From positions 697,335-761,334 of the forward strand of contig VXBA01005569.1 in NCBI GenBank assembly GCA_013399895.1: a stretch of DNA of 64,000 nucleotides, given 5' to 3'. The notes under the pieces are model-generated. The model saw only the letters and a list, made by a program, of their open reading frames with translations. It searched no databases and had not been told where the DNA came from. A program made the translations under genes and the position numbers. The first letter of the stretch is position 1. Every line of letters begins with the position of its first letter. The stretch is from Serilophus lunatus. Taxonomy: Eukaryota; Chordata; Aves; Passeriformes; Eurylaimidae. Below are positions 49,669 to 63,578 of the stretch, in pieces.

Positions 49669-52600
49669 GGCGGGCGGGGGGCGCCGGCATCCCCTGCCCT
49701 GCGCGGCCCGGGCGGCGGGGGGAGCGGGCTGGGTGCCCGGCTGTGCCTCGGCCTCCGCCGTGCCGACCGGGGAAACTCGGGAGCGGACGTGCGGAGATTC
49801 TGCTCCTGGGCCCGCCCGGCTGCGCTGCTGCTGAGCGCGGCCCGGGAGCGCAGGGCAGGATTCCCGCTCCCCAGCCCGGCGCTCCGCTCCCGGCGGCGCT
49901 GCCGCAGCGCAGCCCCTCCGTCCCGCAGCGTCCTGCGGAGCCGCGGGCGCTGTCGCACCGGGACGGACACGGGGAGCCAGGCCTGCAGACAGGCGTGTGT
50001 GCCAGCACTCCTTATCCCCTGGAGTGACAGGGGTCAAAGAAATGGCTGTGAGCCCTGTGGGATCTACGCCTTTCTCACCAGCTGGCGAGTGCAGAAGGTC
50101 ACGACTCAACCTTCTCTGTCTACACCGTGGAAAGAACGCTCACCACTGTGTCCCCCAACAAGCCATCTCGCAGGATAGGGACCAGCCACTCCGCTCAGAC
50201 CTTCCTCCGCACTCCGAGTGCTTCCTTCCCACCAAACCTCCTGCCTTCTTCTGTCTGCTGTTTCCCTCTCTTATCTCTAGTTTATACACTACTTGCCCTT
50301 TTTGTGACGACATCGGCTAATTGAGTGTTACAATGTCGTTGTCTTGATGCAGAATCTCTCTATAAAGATTCAAGAGGACAAGCAGACAAGGAAAAGAAAA
50401 AGACAACAGATAAAAAGGCATTCCAGGTAGCAGCTGGCAGTATTAGCAGTTATGTCTCCTACTGCTAATTGGAAGAGTACCAATTGTGAATTACCAGGCA
50501 GAATATTGGCACCTGGTGAATCAGCCACAGCATTTCCCATAGGATATTGGGCTTTCAAAGGCTGTCCCTTATCCAAATATTACATGGGCTCATCCTGCGT
50601 TCAGAAGTATAATGAATGCATAATCTATAGTTGTGTTTTAAGGCTAGAATGTAAAACTGTCTGAAGAAAATGATTTAGAATGATGCTAGAAAGGGCTAGA
50701 AGTGGATAGGGAATACCTATTGCTACAATACTAAGGATTAAAAAAACCCAACAACTTTAGCAAAAAAACCCCAAACAATGGCACCCCCCCCCCAAACCAA
50801 ACCAACAAATAAAGTGCCTAACCTCTAACAGAAATACAATTAAGCTTCCAATTTCATGCCATAAACCAACCTCTAAGAAACTCCAAGTCCTTTTCTGAAG
50901 TTTCTTATCTCTGACCATGCTCTGCCACCTTCCTTGGAAAACTGCTAGTAGCCTGTGACTGGGATTGTCAGGGCATTATGATTCTATAAATCAAGGTTCA
51001 AGTTGAAGTGATGATGAATTGCGTTCCCACCTATGTGCTTCCTCTTTATTCTGTGCTGTGCTTAGTGCAAACGAGCATGAGGGTCAGTTTCTGTCTTTTT
51101 TTATTTTTAAAAGAACTGTGATTGTGTTTAAGGTGTTTTTAATGTAGAAACAATGTACCAGAGTTCATTTGGACCTCTGAAACACTAAAAGAGAAATATG
51201 AATCTAGTAAATAATTAATTGCTTGTTTTCAGGGAACCACTGATGAAACTGAATTAATTTTTAATTTCAGATTATGTTCTAGCTATATGCTTCAACAACT
51301 CACTAGTTAATTTCTCTGTGGTCTCTACAGGAAGGCCTTTGCAGCTGGAATCTTTACCACAGCTACAGTGTTCTCTCATTCATACTCAGTGTCACTGAAC
51401 TAAGGTTTGAATTTATTTGTGTTTCACTCACTGTCCAATGTCTGCAAGCGAAATGGGTTCTCTGCTGCTAAATGCTTTTTGCCTGTAGTAATGTTATCAG
51501 ACTGAAAGAAACAAAGGTCATGGTCAGGCTTTCTAGAGCATCTTAATATCTGCCAGTAAGATTATCAGATGGAAAAACATGTAAGCCATGATGACTCTTC
51601 CTGAGCATTCCAGAGTACCATGCATTAGCTTGTTGACACTTCTCACGTGAGGCACTCCACCTCCGTACGAACAGGAGTCCATCAGTCCTCGAGTCTGTTG
51701 TCTATAGTAATCACATAAATATACAGTAAGCATGTCATGCTGGAAGTCAGTCACTGAATAGTCTTCGCTTAGGGAGCAGGTCATGTTTAATCATGTGCTT
51801 TGGACTTCCCTTCAAGACATGCAGGCTAGAATGTCACAACATCTGGAAGTCCAGGTACAGATTAGGGATGATGGTGAAGAAATCTCCTTGTCCTGGCAAG
51901 CCAGCAGCCTTCTACAGTGATAGAGGCTACCTAGGAGTCAGTTCTGATAGTTCCCTGCACAGCTGAAGCCTTGTCCAACTGGAAGTCAGAAGGCTCTTAT
52001 GCAGATCTGGTATCTGCAGGATGCAGTGGTAATAGATCACTAAGACGCAGTGGCAGGTACTCAGTGTGCTTTTGTAACTCTCACCTGGCAGTGCCGCTGA
52101 TGTTTTGCATTATGTGAATGCCAGTTATATCCTGGGATACACCCAGAGCCCTGAACACAGCCCAGAATTGTGTAAGCACAGCCAAACTACTCAAAATACC
52201 CAGAGTAACAGAGTTGTATTAGTACAATTCTCTGTCTAGGCTAGTAAGCAGCATTCACTTGACTTCAGAGATCTCTGTGCTACTGTGTGTCTGCTCCTTC
52301 CTGTAGCCAAGGAACGCAATGTGGTCCTAGTTTAAATCCCTTCTGATAGCGTATAGCCATATTACACGCACCTGCCCTGTCACTCTGGTCTATGAGGTCC
52401 TAAGAAAGAACTAAAATGTACAGTGGGAAAGTGTGAGACAAAGGCATGTTGGGCTGTGAGATAATCACATATACTTTCTATTAGCCATTTATCATCCATG
52501 TATTAACCTGTGCTTTGGCCATTTTAACAATATGCCTGGTTATAATCTCATTGTATGCTGCAGATGCTGGAAAGTGTGAACCAAAGAGCTGGCTGTGCCC

Positions 52601-52974
52601 CTGAGAACTTCCTTCAAATTCAATTACAAAATACTAAGAAATTCCCTCTAATGGCAGGAAAAACACTTGGTTGCATGCCTGAAAAATGCTTAGCCAGATT
52701 TTTCAAAATTAGTCTTCCCAGAAGCACCCCTACGACTTACCAAATTTTCAAAAGAAGCTTGGGCTCAGTTTTGCTCAGGAAGCTCTGTACATAACTCCCC
52801 TTATGCAGAACAAATTGCTCAAAAAATTTGAAGTGAAGGGGCTGTAGCTGGAACATGGGCTCATCAGCACCTTTGTGACACCTCATACCGGATGGAGGTA
52901 CCCTTCCTTCCCTCTCCCAGAGGCCAGCAAGACTCAGACAATCAAGAGCCTTGTCATGATTTGTTTTCAGTTTT

Positions 52975-53055
52975 GGTTGTCTAGACTGTAAGCACACTGT
53001 TGATGATAGCTGGCATCTGCCATTATTTGTCTGACTGCACAGCGAGTTACCAGAG
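52975..53055 (+). repeat. Possible L2/MIR-type 3' tail remnant
   Basis: TCTAGACTGTAAGC followed about 45 bp later by TTTGTCTGACTGCACAGCG resembles the GATTGTAAGCTC...GTACAGCGCC tail shared by old amniote SINE/LINE elements. Weak similarity judged by eye. Confidence 0.25.
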
Positions 53056-53699
53056 GCTATCTGGGGGCTCATTGAAGTCCTTCCTGAGCTGGTGCTTCTT
53101 TCTGCACCCTCCACAGCATGACCCTTCCGAGCAAAGGCAAAGCACTGCAAAGCACATTGAGCACATGTGCTGCTGAGAGCAAGGATTACAAGTTAGGGAG
53201 AAAAGCCCTCTGGAATGGAAGCTGTGAATAAAGATAGCATATATTCAGAACTGTCTTTTCAACATAGCCTCACATAATTTATTCAGTAAAGAACAGTTGA
53301 AGCAAATGTAAAGTCTTGAGATCCATGCTAGGGAAGAAATAGGAGACAAGACTTTCTGGCCTTGTTGAGATATACTTTCTGCAAAGACAGATGAAAAGCA
53401 AAAATCCCCGTAACTGCCTTCAATTTACTGTAATCTTCTCATCTCCCTGCAGAATTGGTATAGGCAGTTGAAGAAGGTCTCAGGAATGCAGAACCACTCT
53501 TCTGGGTCATTGCAAAGTCCTGTTTACCCAGTAGCATCTTTGTGACAGAAGTTAGGTGGACGTAATTAGAAAAGCTAGAAAGAGGATAGTGCCCCCTTTC
53601 TCTGATAAACTCTCACCGTTTCTTTTAATTTGCAGATTCAGTACTTTCTGAGACAGTGGTTTTATCTTCATGTATTCCAGATTTTTCTTCTGAGAATAT

Positions 53700-54010
53700 A
53701 TGTGATACCTTTTGAATCTTTTTATGCTATTGACCTGCACAACCATCCTGTGGCAGTGAGTTCCACAGCTGAGTTGCACACAAACAAAAGAAAATACTTT
53801 TGTGTACAGTTTTAGCTTCTTTTTGCTTAGGACTTTGATGCTGCCTACCTTTTGTGTTGTGAGAAGCACTGCATAATCATTCCCTATTTTCTCCCCACAA
53901 TTCACAATTCTTTATACATTGAGCGTGCCATCCCTCAGCTGTTTTTATTCCAGTCTACAGTGGACTATTCCATTAATCTTTCTTCCTAAGTGATCTTTGG
54001 TCATACTGAT
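53700..54010 (-). mobile_element. Ancient CR1/L3-like LINE remnant
   Basis: The plus strand reads CCTGTGGCAGTGAGTTCCAC, then GTGTTGTGAGAAG, CCCTATTTTCTCCCCACA and TGCCCTTCTCTGTAC. This is the pattern of old amniote CR1-like 3' coding ends in reverse orientation. Highly diverged; no usable frame. Confidence 0.65.
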
Positions 54011-57000
54011 TGCCCTTCTCTGTACTACCCTGAAATAAAAGAGTTTGTGAAGAAGAATGAGCACATGGGAAAAGGCAGCATGAAGATTTAAACTATAAAA
54101 GCCCTCTTTTTTTCTGTCAGACTCTACTGAAAAGGCTTTAAGGGGTAAGGAAATTACAAGTGGAGATAAGCTTAATATCACAAGAGTTCTAAGTCATCCA
54201 GAAAATTTAATTTCAGAAGTCTCCTTGTGCCCCACTTTTTTTCCTGTAATCCAGAGTATTCCCCTAGTCTTAATCTACGGAAAGAAAGTTTAGAAGTGTT
54301 ATAGGAATCCATTCAAAAGCTGAATACAAAAGTTAGGATTGTGCCACCTGGCCATTATACATTTGGAATATGCAAGATGGGCAAAACCAAACTCTGTGAA
54401 GCTGTCTCTGAAAAGCCACTGAACCAATAGCTTGTCATGTACCCATATGAAATGTAGGTCACTGAAAGCTATAAATGCATATTATACGTATTTGTGTCCA
54501 TAACCTGCTTTGAAATCTGTTGTGCCCTTAGAGTGAGAAAAAGGTGTCTCTCATTAGGAGGAAAGAAGGATATCATGGCATCTACAGCTGTCAGAGGCTT
54601 GTGTTGCAAAGTTAAGAGAGGTTGGCAAGGTCTAATTAAATAGATCTCTACTGGCGAGGAAATGGATTGTGATTTGCATAGCCTGTTTGGTATTGAGCAT
54701 ATAAATACATGGGTTGAAGTACGAGAAATATTCCTAGAAAAGCTAAGAAATGTGTAAGTTCTCAACCTGATATGCTCTTTTTGAAATAGATAAATAGATT
54801 TTCATGCACTGTTACAGATTTTAATGTATGACTGCTCTCTGACAAATCCCTGAATTTGTTACATATAAAGCAAAGTGAAGAGAAACAAAGGGACAGGTTA
54901 AATAGGTTAAATAGAAATTTAATAGTGTTAACTTTTAGATTCTGTTCTGCCACAGATAGAATCAATCTGAAATGAATTCCCTGGTTTCAGGGGAATACTC
55001 TTGGTTTTGCAATAAAATAGTGGTAACATTCAATTCAGAGCCTTCTTTTTATGCATTCATATAAAGACTAAACACGAGAAAAAAAAATCTACTTTTTATT
55101 TTCCATGCTGCCCCCAAAATCTCTGAGATGTAGTTTGACTCTATTAGTCAATGGTTCTTACTTTGCCAACATTAAAGACCAACTGAGAAGACTTAAAAGA
55201 TGAATATTCTGAATTAAGAGAGCTAGTTGTCTTCAGAACATAATTTGTTTCCTATTTAGTATGATTTTTCATCACAATAATAAGTGGGAACTTATTTCAA
55301 GGAAAGTAAGACCTGGTCTCCAAAAGCTCCTCCAAAGGGAGTAAGAATCTGTTACTCCCCGTCTGCTCTTGTCCTTGCAGATACTACTTTTCATCTCAAA
55401 GGTATGACAGAATCAATTAGGTTGGAAAAGTCTATTAATTACTTATACATCTCCCTCTGTCATCTGACTGGGCACAGTAGTAGTAAAGTTGACCTGTAAG
55501 TAGATGTGTGGTATAGTTACATGCTTGGAAGCTTTCTTGGAATGTTCTTCAAAAGACTAATTTGCTATAAACTGACTGATGAACTTGCACATTGAGTGAC
55601 ATCCTTTTATACTTCACTACTAATATCAATCAACACTCAATCAATGCTCAGATTGTTCTTGGCATATACTTTTTGGATATATAATCAGAAGGAGTATTGC
55701 ATTCAGCTTGCCACTTGCTAGGTGTAGACAATAATTGCTTTTAAGTTGTGATCTGAAAATCCAGTGCTAAGTGGATATTGAACCACATGAAAGCTCTTAT
55801 TACAGCAGTAGTCGTCACACAAGCACACAGCCTTGTAAGCCTGAGGGAGAGCACTGCTACCCAAATATACTGCTTTTAAGTCTTTTGAAAATTGCTTTTG
55901 TATTAAATGGAGAATCTATAAGAAAGACAGTGTTTCCCAACCTGTATTTTGAAAAGAGATTTTGAAGAATGGCATTTCAGTGTTCTTTGTTTAGATTTTA
56001 GTAGCTTTCAGATCTAATACACTCAGTCTATAAATTAAAAACCTTTGGGAAAAAGTGATCTAATAACCAAGGCTACAGATTCATCTGGTTTCTAGTAGTA
56101 AAACTGGACTCCCTGCTATCTTCTCTTGGGAGATTATTAAAATTATGGTCCTTTAAAGAACAATAACTATTTTTAGGGATACAGTGTGAATGAATTTTGT
56201 TGCCTTGATGTTAAATATTTCTAGTAGTACTCTCGCCTTCTGTACTACTGTAGGACTCACTGATTATAGCAGTATATGATTGCTCCCCTCATATTTTATT
56301 GACCCAATTGCAACCAGCAGAACTCTGTGATTTCAGGTCTCACGATATGAAAAGAGAACGACTTTTTTTCCTATAACCCTTTACTTCTGCAATGTGTTGT
56401 CTCACATCTGATCTGTAAGAACTGATAAAAATGAGTCACATTACCGAACATGTGTAGGCTTATCTTCTGATATGTGTGCAGATTTGGACAAGTTTTCAAC
56501 ATTTTGTTTTAATTCTTCATGACAACAAACAAGGACATATTCTCAAAGAAAGGTTATCAGATTGTATTAACATTCACAAAGCATTATCTCCATTCTTTTG
56601 TCTAGAAATAGTGAAACTAATCTGATTGAAATGCAAAGCAATCACCCTTGCTCCTATCCAGATGGAAGATTTCAGCCCTAGTTAGTATTTGGCAAAGTGA
56701 GTGAAAATGATATTGTACTGTGGCAGTTGCCAGGTAACCTTGAGATAGTCCCACCTACAATGCCAGCCAACTTTATTAATGGCATATATATTATAGATAC
56801 ACCATTGATTTCATGTAGTCACATATCATTAGTAATGAGAAAATTGTTCATTTAATTTACTGTGCCTTTTCTGATCTTTGTGGAAGTTGAAAACATTATC
56901 TTCTTAAATACCAAGGGCCTAACTTGAAAAATTTCTTCATTTGGGAAAAAATTAGTCCAATAGTTGCTCATGCCAAGGGCAAACTGATCTTTTTGGTGCA

Positions 57001-60000
57001 AAAGAACAGAGCATCATCGACTCATCAATGAACAGAAATGTAGCTATCAGAAGAGAGGATTTAGTTGTGTTGCTTAAGGATTTATAAATATAAAGTATAT
57101 GGAACATAAATAATTATCCTTTTTTTAAAAATTAAACTCTGAAGTTCCATTTGTTTCCATTCAGCCCTGTGCAAAATGTTGCAAACTAATTCACTATTAT
57201 TGGCCACAGAATGAAGACACACCTTCCTGCCAGGCTTTCCCTTCAGAAGTGGAAACAAATATTGCAGCTACCACAACCCTTCCCAATACACAAGTTAACA
57301 TACCTCAAATGCAGTTATTGGATGTTTTGGTGTATATATGTGCACTTGACCCTCTAAGGAGGGCAGCAGCAACTCCTGTTCTCTCTTCCTTCTCAAAGGC
57401 TATTCCTATTAATTGAGGTTAGCCACTGTAGGTATTTGCTAGATCGTGACTTGATATAGGCCCTTCAATGTCACAGAAGATAGTCCTACAGGGTTAAACC
57501 AGGAGAAGAGTAGGCTTAATTTTTTGGGTTGAAGAATATATATACACAGTATAATTCAGAGTGTCTATTTTTGTAATTCAAGGAGAAAATAAAATGCCTG
57601 GATGCTAATCAAATTTTATTAACTTAATTAACTTAAAGAGAAATTCAAGGAATAAATATACTCCTTGCTAATCTTTTCATGAAAGATCTTTCTCCATTAT
57701 ACTCACAATGAATCCACTTCTACCAGAATTTGCATTGCACAGATGAATGCAACACATTAGATTAGTTTTATTTCTTAAGGGAAAACACTTAAATGTGCAT
57801 TACAGTGATTTATGGTATGTTGTATGGATGGTTGATATATTTTGTCTTCATGCTTAACAATGCAGCAAGAATACCATATAACAAGCTTCATGTCAATACG
57901 ATTATTTATCACTGAGTGCAAAATATACATCGTTATTGACACCTGCATGTGCTGAATCTCATCACTTTTTCCCCCTCCTAATAGTTTTCCCCATTAACAT
58001 ATTCATCTCAATGCTTTCTGACGGTGGTTCTCTAGCAAACTAGATGCATGGATTTCCCAAATTTTCACATGGCCAGAAATCCACAATCTTCACATTGATG
58101 TTTGTTAACTTTTTCTTTGTTGAACATGGCACTGGGGCATATTTTCGGTGAATGCTTCCATGCTTCTCAGATATCTCACAGCCTTGCTGTGGCATTCAGT
58201 TACCTACAAAAGTCATTTATTGCCTCCTGGGTTCCTCCACCATGGGTATTATCTCTTCAGGAATTCATACCCTATTGTACCTTACTGCCTGAGATGCAAA
58301 CAACGTAAAAACTTACTTAGCTCACAAAATTTCATACAAGTACAGTTGAACATCTTGTGGAGTCAGGTCTGCTTCAAGAAAACTCCAGCTCAGCAGGAAA
58401 TTTACCATGTTGCGTGTAAACTGTTTTCCTTGTGATTTGTGTCTGAATCATGAGAAAGAACATCTTCAGTGCAAGCTGCACTGTTGGCGCAGCATATACA
58501 GGCAGTTAAATCACTTTTATCACCTTGGTGCTCTCATGATTTGTTCTTTTTGTTTAGTTGGTGTGGGTTTTTTTTCCATTTACAATCATGGGCAGAGCAG
58601 ATGGCAAAAGCTTAACTTGATGTAACATGTCCATAAAATAAGCAAAGCTGCCAGCAAGCCTTCTCTCCAGCAGGCCTATTTTACTTTTAGAAGGATTCTT
58701 CTTCCACTGGAATGAACCTCACAGAATATAAGTTTAGGAAAAAACAAGTAGCTTTATGAAGAGCAAAATTTAACAGTTCTGAGATTCTCTCTTAGCTCTC
58801 TGTAGAGCTTATTCTTTAGGGGAAGAAAGTGATACTTTAAGATTCTCTCCTCCACAAGGCAATATGTTTTGGCAAAACTTGTAGGAATTCCTCAGTTTTG
58901 CTGTTTCTTCTGTCATTAAACGGTGTTTTGGGGAAGTAGGTAATGCAGGAAGCTGGCAAAGTCAGAGAGACATCAGCCCTGCATGAGTTCATGACTTCAT
59001 AAAGCAAATCACATATTTGAATACATTCTCATTAAGTTCTTCTCATCAAGATCCCAAAGGTTAAAAAAAAGCAACTTAGATTTTTGCTCCTATTGGATTT
59101 GAGCTAATTCCTAAATATCAGCTATTTCTGCTGTTATTTTTGCTGCCAGGAGTGCCCAGTGTGTGTCAACACAAGGAATCCTCCACAGATAGACAGTAAA
59201 GTCAAGCTTTACCCTAGAACATTATCTGAACAGAAAACACAGGTACACCAAGCTTTCCTGTTCTTATTTCTTAGCTAAAGAAATGATGACATGGACTGTT
59301 TAACATATTTGCCAAACGCCATGCACAAAGCCTGAGGAAGAGCTATTTCTGAGGCAGAACTGCAGACAGAAAACGTCTTCTGCGCCACAGTTCAGTGCAT
59401 TCACCACAGTTCATCCTTCCTTTTCAGAGAACTACCATGTAGGATCGTATTATTCAATGCTGCTGACAAGTCTGACTTAGCAGTTTTTCTAACAAATGAA
59501 GGAGTGGCAATTGACAAAAGGTGACAATAGCACTGGACAGCAAAGATTGTAACTGCCTGTGCCATGCATTGTATTAGACATTTTATCTTTAAATGTTCCC
59601 TTAGAGAAGCACAAACAAGAATACAAAGAAATCTGACAGTTGCTTATAATTTATAATAGTCATTATATTTTTGGGATAGCCATCCCTTGGCAAAGTAAGT
59701 TCTTTTATTTATAGGCAGGAGCTGCTCATGATTTGCATGCTAAAGCATTCACATCTGCAAAGCCTATAAATTAGTCTCTAGCTCATTACAGCAATGTCAT
59801 TGTCCTACAGTCATGCATTGTCAGTATGTAATCTGATCCCAAATGTTTCAGATGTCCACAAAATAAAAACAGCCTGAGGGAAGAGCTTCACTGTTGCAGT
59901 ATTAACACACCAAAAAATATCTTTGTCCCCTGTAAAAAAAGCAAATAACATAAAATGATGGGATGGGAGGAAACTAAGTGTTTAAGATGAGCCCCAAGGC

Positions 60001-60228
60001 GTAACATTCAGGAAGTGGTTGCTATGTTTTAAGGTGCTTATGGCAGTTCAGCCAAAAGAATGAATTTATAACAGCTTTTTAAAAGGTTCCAAATAAAAAT
60101 ATCTTCATAGAAGGTTAAGTCACTTGACTGTGCATCCTGACTTTATCCTAATGTGTCATACATGAGCACTCATTTTTATTGTTTCAATCCTGGTTGTACA
60201 TAGCTATCTGAAACAGACACCACTATCC

Positions 60229-60249
60229 TTTTTTTTTTTTTTTTTTTTT
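60229..60249. repeat. Poly-T tract (T21)
   Basis: Uninterrupted run of 21 T in the upstream intergenic region. No adjacent element recognised. Confidence 0.95.
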
Positions 60250-63200
60250 GATAAGCCTTATAAAGGCAGTTCCTACTTTCAGGTAGTCAAGAGTTTACAA
60301 GTACATCAAGATTTTGCCCCTTCATTAAGCTGGCAAAATAATGAAACAGAGCAGACAAAGCAGGCTCATAGAGCAAATATCCCCTCTCATCCAAATATGT
60401 GGGTGCCTCCTATGTTAACTCACTGTCAAAGGTCGATGGATGATAAAAGTTCAGGTTCTGAAATACCTCAGGTTCAACTTTGTTCCTGCGGGTAGGAGGA
60501 AGAAGACTCTCCACCAACCTCACTCTTGTAACTTCCATCTGGTTGCCTTCAACTGTGCTGAGGCACACAAACATATCCATCCTTAAAAAAAAAAAAAAGT
60601 GAAACCCTTGCAACCCCAAACCCTACCTACATCTTTGGAAAGATCTTAAATGAGGTGACAAAGCTGCTGTCAGCAAGCTTTCACCTACTGCCCGAACTTG
60701 CTTCTGAATTACCCTACTGCTTGCCTGCTCTGGCCTTTTCATCTCTTCCTCCCAACCTCTCCACCTACTCTTCCTTGGCTGTAGTCCTCAGAAACCTCTC
60801 TTCTTTGCTGGCCTACAGCTATAGGTAAAAGACTATAAATGGGAAGAAGGCCTGAAACAGGAGAACTTCAGCTGAGGCTTCAGAGTGGGAGGTGGCAAGG
60901 CACAGGTCATTGTATGAGCATGGTGTTGGATTCAGGATCCCCATGTACCTGCATGCAGGAGGTGATGCAACACATGATATCTCTTTATTGAAATTTGGTT
61001 GATAATAGTAGCTGGTTATTTACTCATTTACCTGTAACTCTCTTGTTTGTCATAGTAGGTGGGAGAGAAGCAGAAAAACAGGGCTCTGCATGAGTCATAA
61101 CCCAGAAAAAGCTTTGCTGAGAATACAGCTCACACTGCTTTGCAGCATAGCCCAATGCACAATGCAGGTGATAAGCATCACTGTTGTTGTCTCCACGTTG
61201 TCTGTCTCATATGAATGGCAATATTGACTACCATGTATTCAAAAGGTGCTGTAGGTAGGGATATGAAGGGACTTTGCCATTTAATTTTCTAGTCTTTTCT
61301 GTACAGACTGAATAGTTGAAAGAGATTCCAGTATTTGTGTATTTATCAATGCTCTCCATAGCTGATTCCTACCCCATTTCTAATCGCGTTCACTTTCTAA
61401 ACATGGCAGACTCTCCTTTACTAAAGTGGGAAAAGAAATGGCAACATTTTTGTTCAGATCACCTGTGATAAAGCCTCCTTTTCTCTTTCCTCTGCCTATT
61501 GTGCTTTCCTCTAAACTTTTACTGAACCTATAGTTTGTATCTAGCTTCTTCATGCATTCTACTACTGAGATCCAAGGAATGATTTCTTCACATATTATAG
61601 GGAAAAAAAAAAAAAGGCATGCAAAGACTAGAAACAGCCATGCTGGAAAGTCAGTTTAAAAACATACATTTTCCTCTGTGTGTATTTAGCAGTTTCCATC
61701 TTTGCCATATGTTCTCTTCCTCATCAATTTGCCTTTTAGATTGTTCTTTAACACTTGCCTGTTTTCTTGCTTCTACAACAGAAGGGGAATTGATCTTTCA
61801 TTTGTTCCGCAAATATTCCTTATTGTCCCAGGTTTTATTACCCCATCTGTTATTGTGTGATCAATTAAAGTCTCTCGTGGTCTCACTTTTCCAACTGATC
61901 ATACTATACTACAGACTATATTTCAGTTTAATTGCTACCTACTGTATGATGTGTAAACTACAAAGAGAGGAGCAAAAAGACAAGGATGTTTTTCCCCTGC
62001 CTACTATTTCTCCTGTAAGCACATATCTTCAGTGCTTACTTTTCGATGACAGCATTTAAACTAAATCCCTCATCTCCACTCTTTTCTACATGAATCCAAT
62101 CCAATGTTTCCCTCTCAGTGTTTACTATTATAAAGGACAAAAGTATATACAGAATAAGCTCACCAACACTTGAGGGAAACAGGTAGATACTGTCGCACTT
62201 CAAGAACTGAAATGCTTCCGTGAAGCACCCTTGCCAAAATGGAAACTTCTTCCCCCAAGCAGTGTTTCCCTGTTCTCTTGCTTCCTTTTCCCAGCCCTTT
62301 CCTACTGCTCTTAACACTTAATCTTGGCCATGCATGGTTGTGTTAACACTGTGTATAGTTTTAAAATAACTTTTTCTCCCATATCTTCTGGCATGTACAA
62401 CAACATCTGCTGCAAAGTCCTGTTTCATCTTTCTGGACTCAACCCTATCTATCGCAGCAAGATGTTCAAGAATGATAAGCTTTTAAAATTAAGAGGTACA
62501 GCACTGTTTATGCAAGGGGAAGCTAACTGTGCAAGTGTGATCAAGCTGATGTGAAGAAAGTGACTCATCTGCAGCAGGACAACTGGATGGATATTTCTCC
62601 TATCTGTCCAGCACAATGGGAAAGAAGACTCAGAATTATAACTATTTATAACTATTGCTTTTCACAGTAATAGAGCAAAGTGGGTCATTTCCAGGGAGAA
62701 ACACAGAGGCAGCTCCTGGTGGAACAAGGCTTGGGAGAGATTATGTCAGAAGCAGCACCCCCAATTTGCCCCTGAAAATAATGACTTAAAGTATTGACGT
62801 TCATGCATGCTGTGTTAATCCACTGTCATGTCCACATGTGCTGCTAATTTGGAGTTGTGGTCCCTCATTTGAACATGGGGTTAAAGACCAGATTGCCTCC
62901 TAGAAATCAGGCCGCAGTGGACTGAGCTGTTGGGTGAGTCATTTATAAAAGCTAAACAGGGGCTAATAATGTGGAGCTGTGCAATTAAATGTCTGCAGTG
63001 CAGTGAAGATCAAATTGATCTCAAAAGCTCCTGATGCCTCTGCTGGGAAACAAGGGATTATTTTACAAGAGCTACCTGTGCTGACGCTGGAAATACCAAA
63101 AATGGTGATGATCCTCTACAATGCTGTGTGGGCAGCTCTGAGATGCACATGGCTTTTACAGAGAGGAAGGAAAAACACATACAGGAAATATAGATTGATG

Positions 63201-63578
63201 CAAGCAAATGCAAATATTGCGTTTGGAAAAGAAAGGAAAACTGTATATCAAGCCTGTTTTTCCATGAGGTATTTAGATTAAAAACTCTAAATTTGACTCC
63301 TTTGTCAAAAATATTGAGTAAAATATATTTATAATTGCAGTGCTAAGAAGAGACAGCTCCCTAAGTGAACTCAAATCCATGGATGAAAAGCAGTGCCAAA
63401 CACCCACTGGAAGGCATATGGGTTCTGCCTTGCACACAGCTATGGGACAGATGTCTGGGTGGGAGCTAACCTCATGGTCTGGGTGACTTTCCATCATCAG
63501 TGGGGAAACAGGCTGAGTGAGAGGAATTCCATTTGAGGTCCCCAGCCTGCAGTTTCAGGAGAATAAGCAGCTAAATGT

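Larger units (their letters stand above)
48880..49990 (-). promoter_or_regulatory. CpG-island promoter of ARFGEF3
   Basis: About 1.1 kb with abrupt rise in G+C and dense CpG, against AT-rich flanks. It covers the first coding exon and extends roughly 770 bp upstream of the start codon. GC-box-like GGGCGGGGG lies at 49672-49680. No TATA box was noticed near the start, which fits a dispersed CpG-island promoter. Exact cap sites cannot be read. Such islands often fire in both directions, but no divergent gene is visible. Confidence 0.85.
49991..63578. other. Upstream intergenic region, no gene recognised
   Basis: 13.6 kb between the ARFGEF3 CpG island and the CR1 copy at the right edge. The longest open frames (52737-53150 minus, 61619-62059 plus) match nothing I know and lack splice or promoter context. 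Repeats present: the CR1/L3 remnant near 53.7 kb, the possible L2/MIR tail near 53.0 kb, and the T21 run. Distal regulatory elements could be here but cannot be recognised without conservation data. Confidence 0.7.

Noticed and set aside
49129..50178. Several long overlapping open frames on both strands of the CpG island (up to 326 codons)
   Set aside because: High G+C removes stop codons in all frames. The peptides are low-complexity Arg/Pro/Ala/Ser strings, and they overlap the real exon 1 in a different frame.
52737..53150. 137-codon minus-strand open frame
   Set aside because: No recognised domain; overlaps a possible old repeat tail on the opposite strand.
61619..62059. 146-codon plus-strand open frame
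   Set aside because: No homology recognised, no splice or promoter context, low-complexity hydrophobic composition; likely chance in AT-rich DNA.
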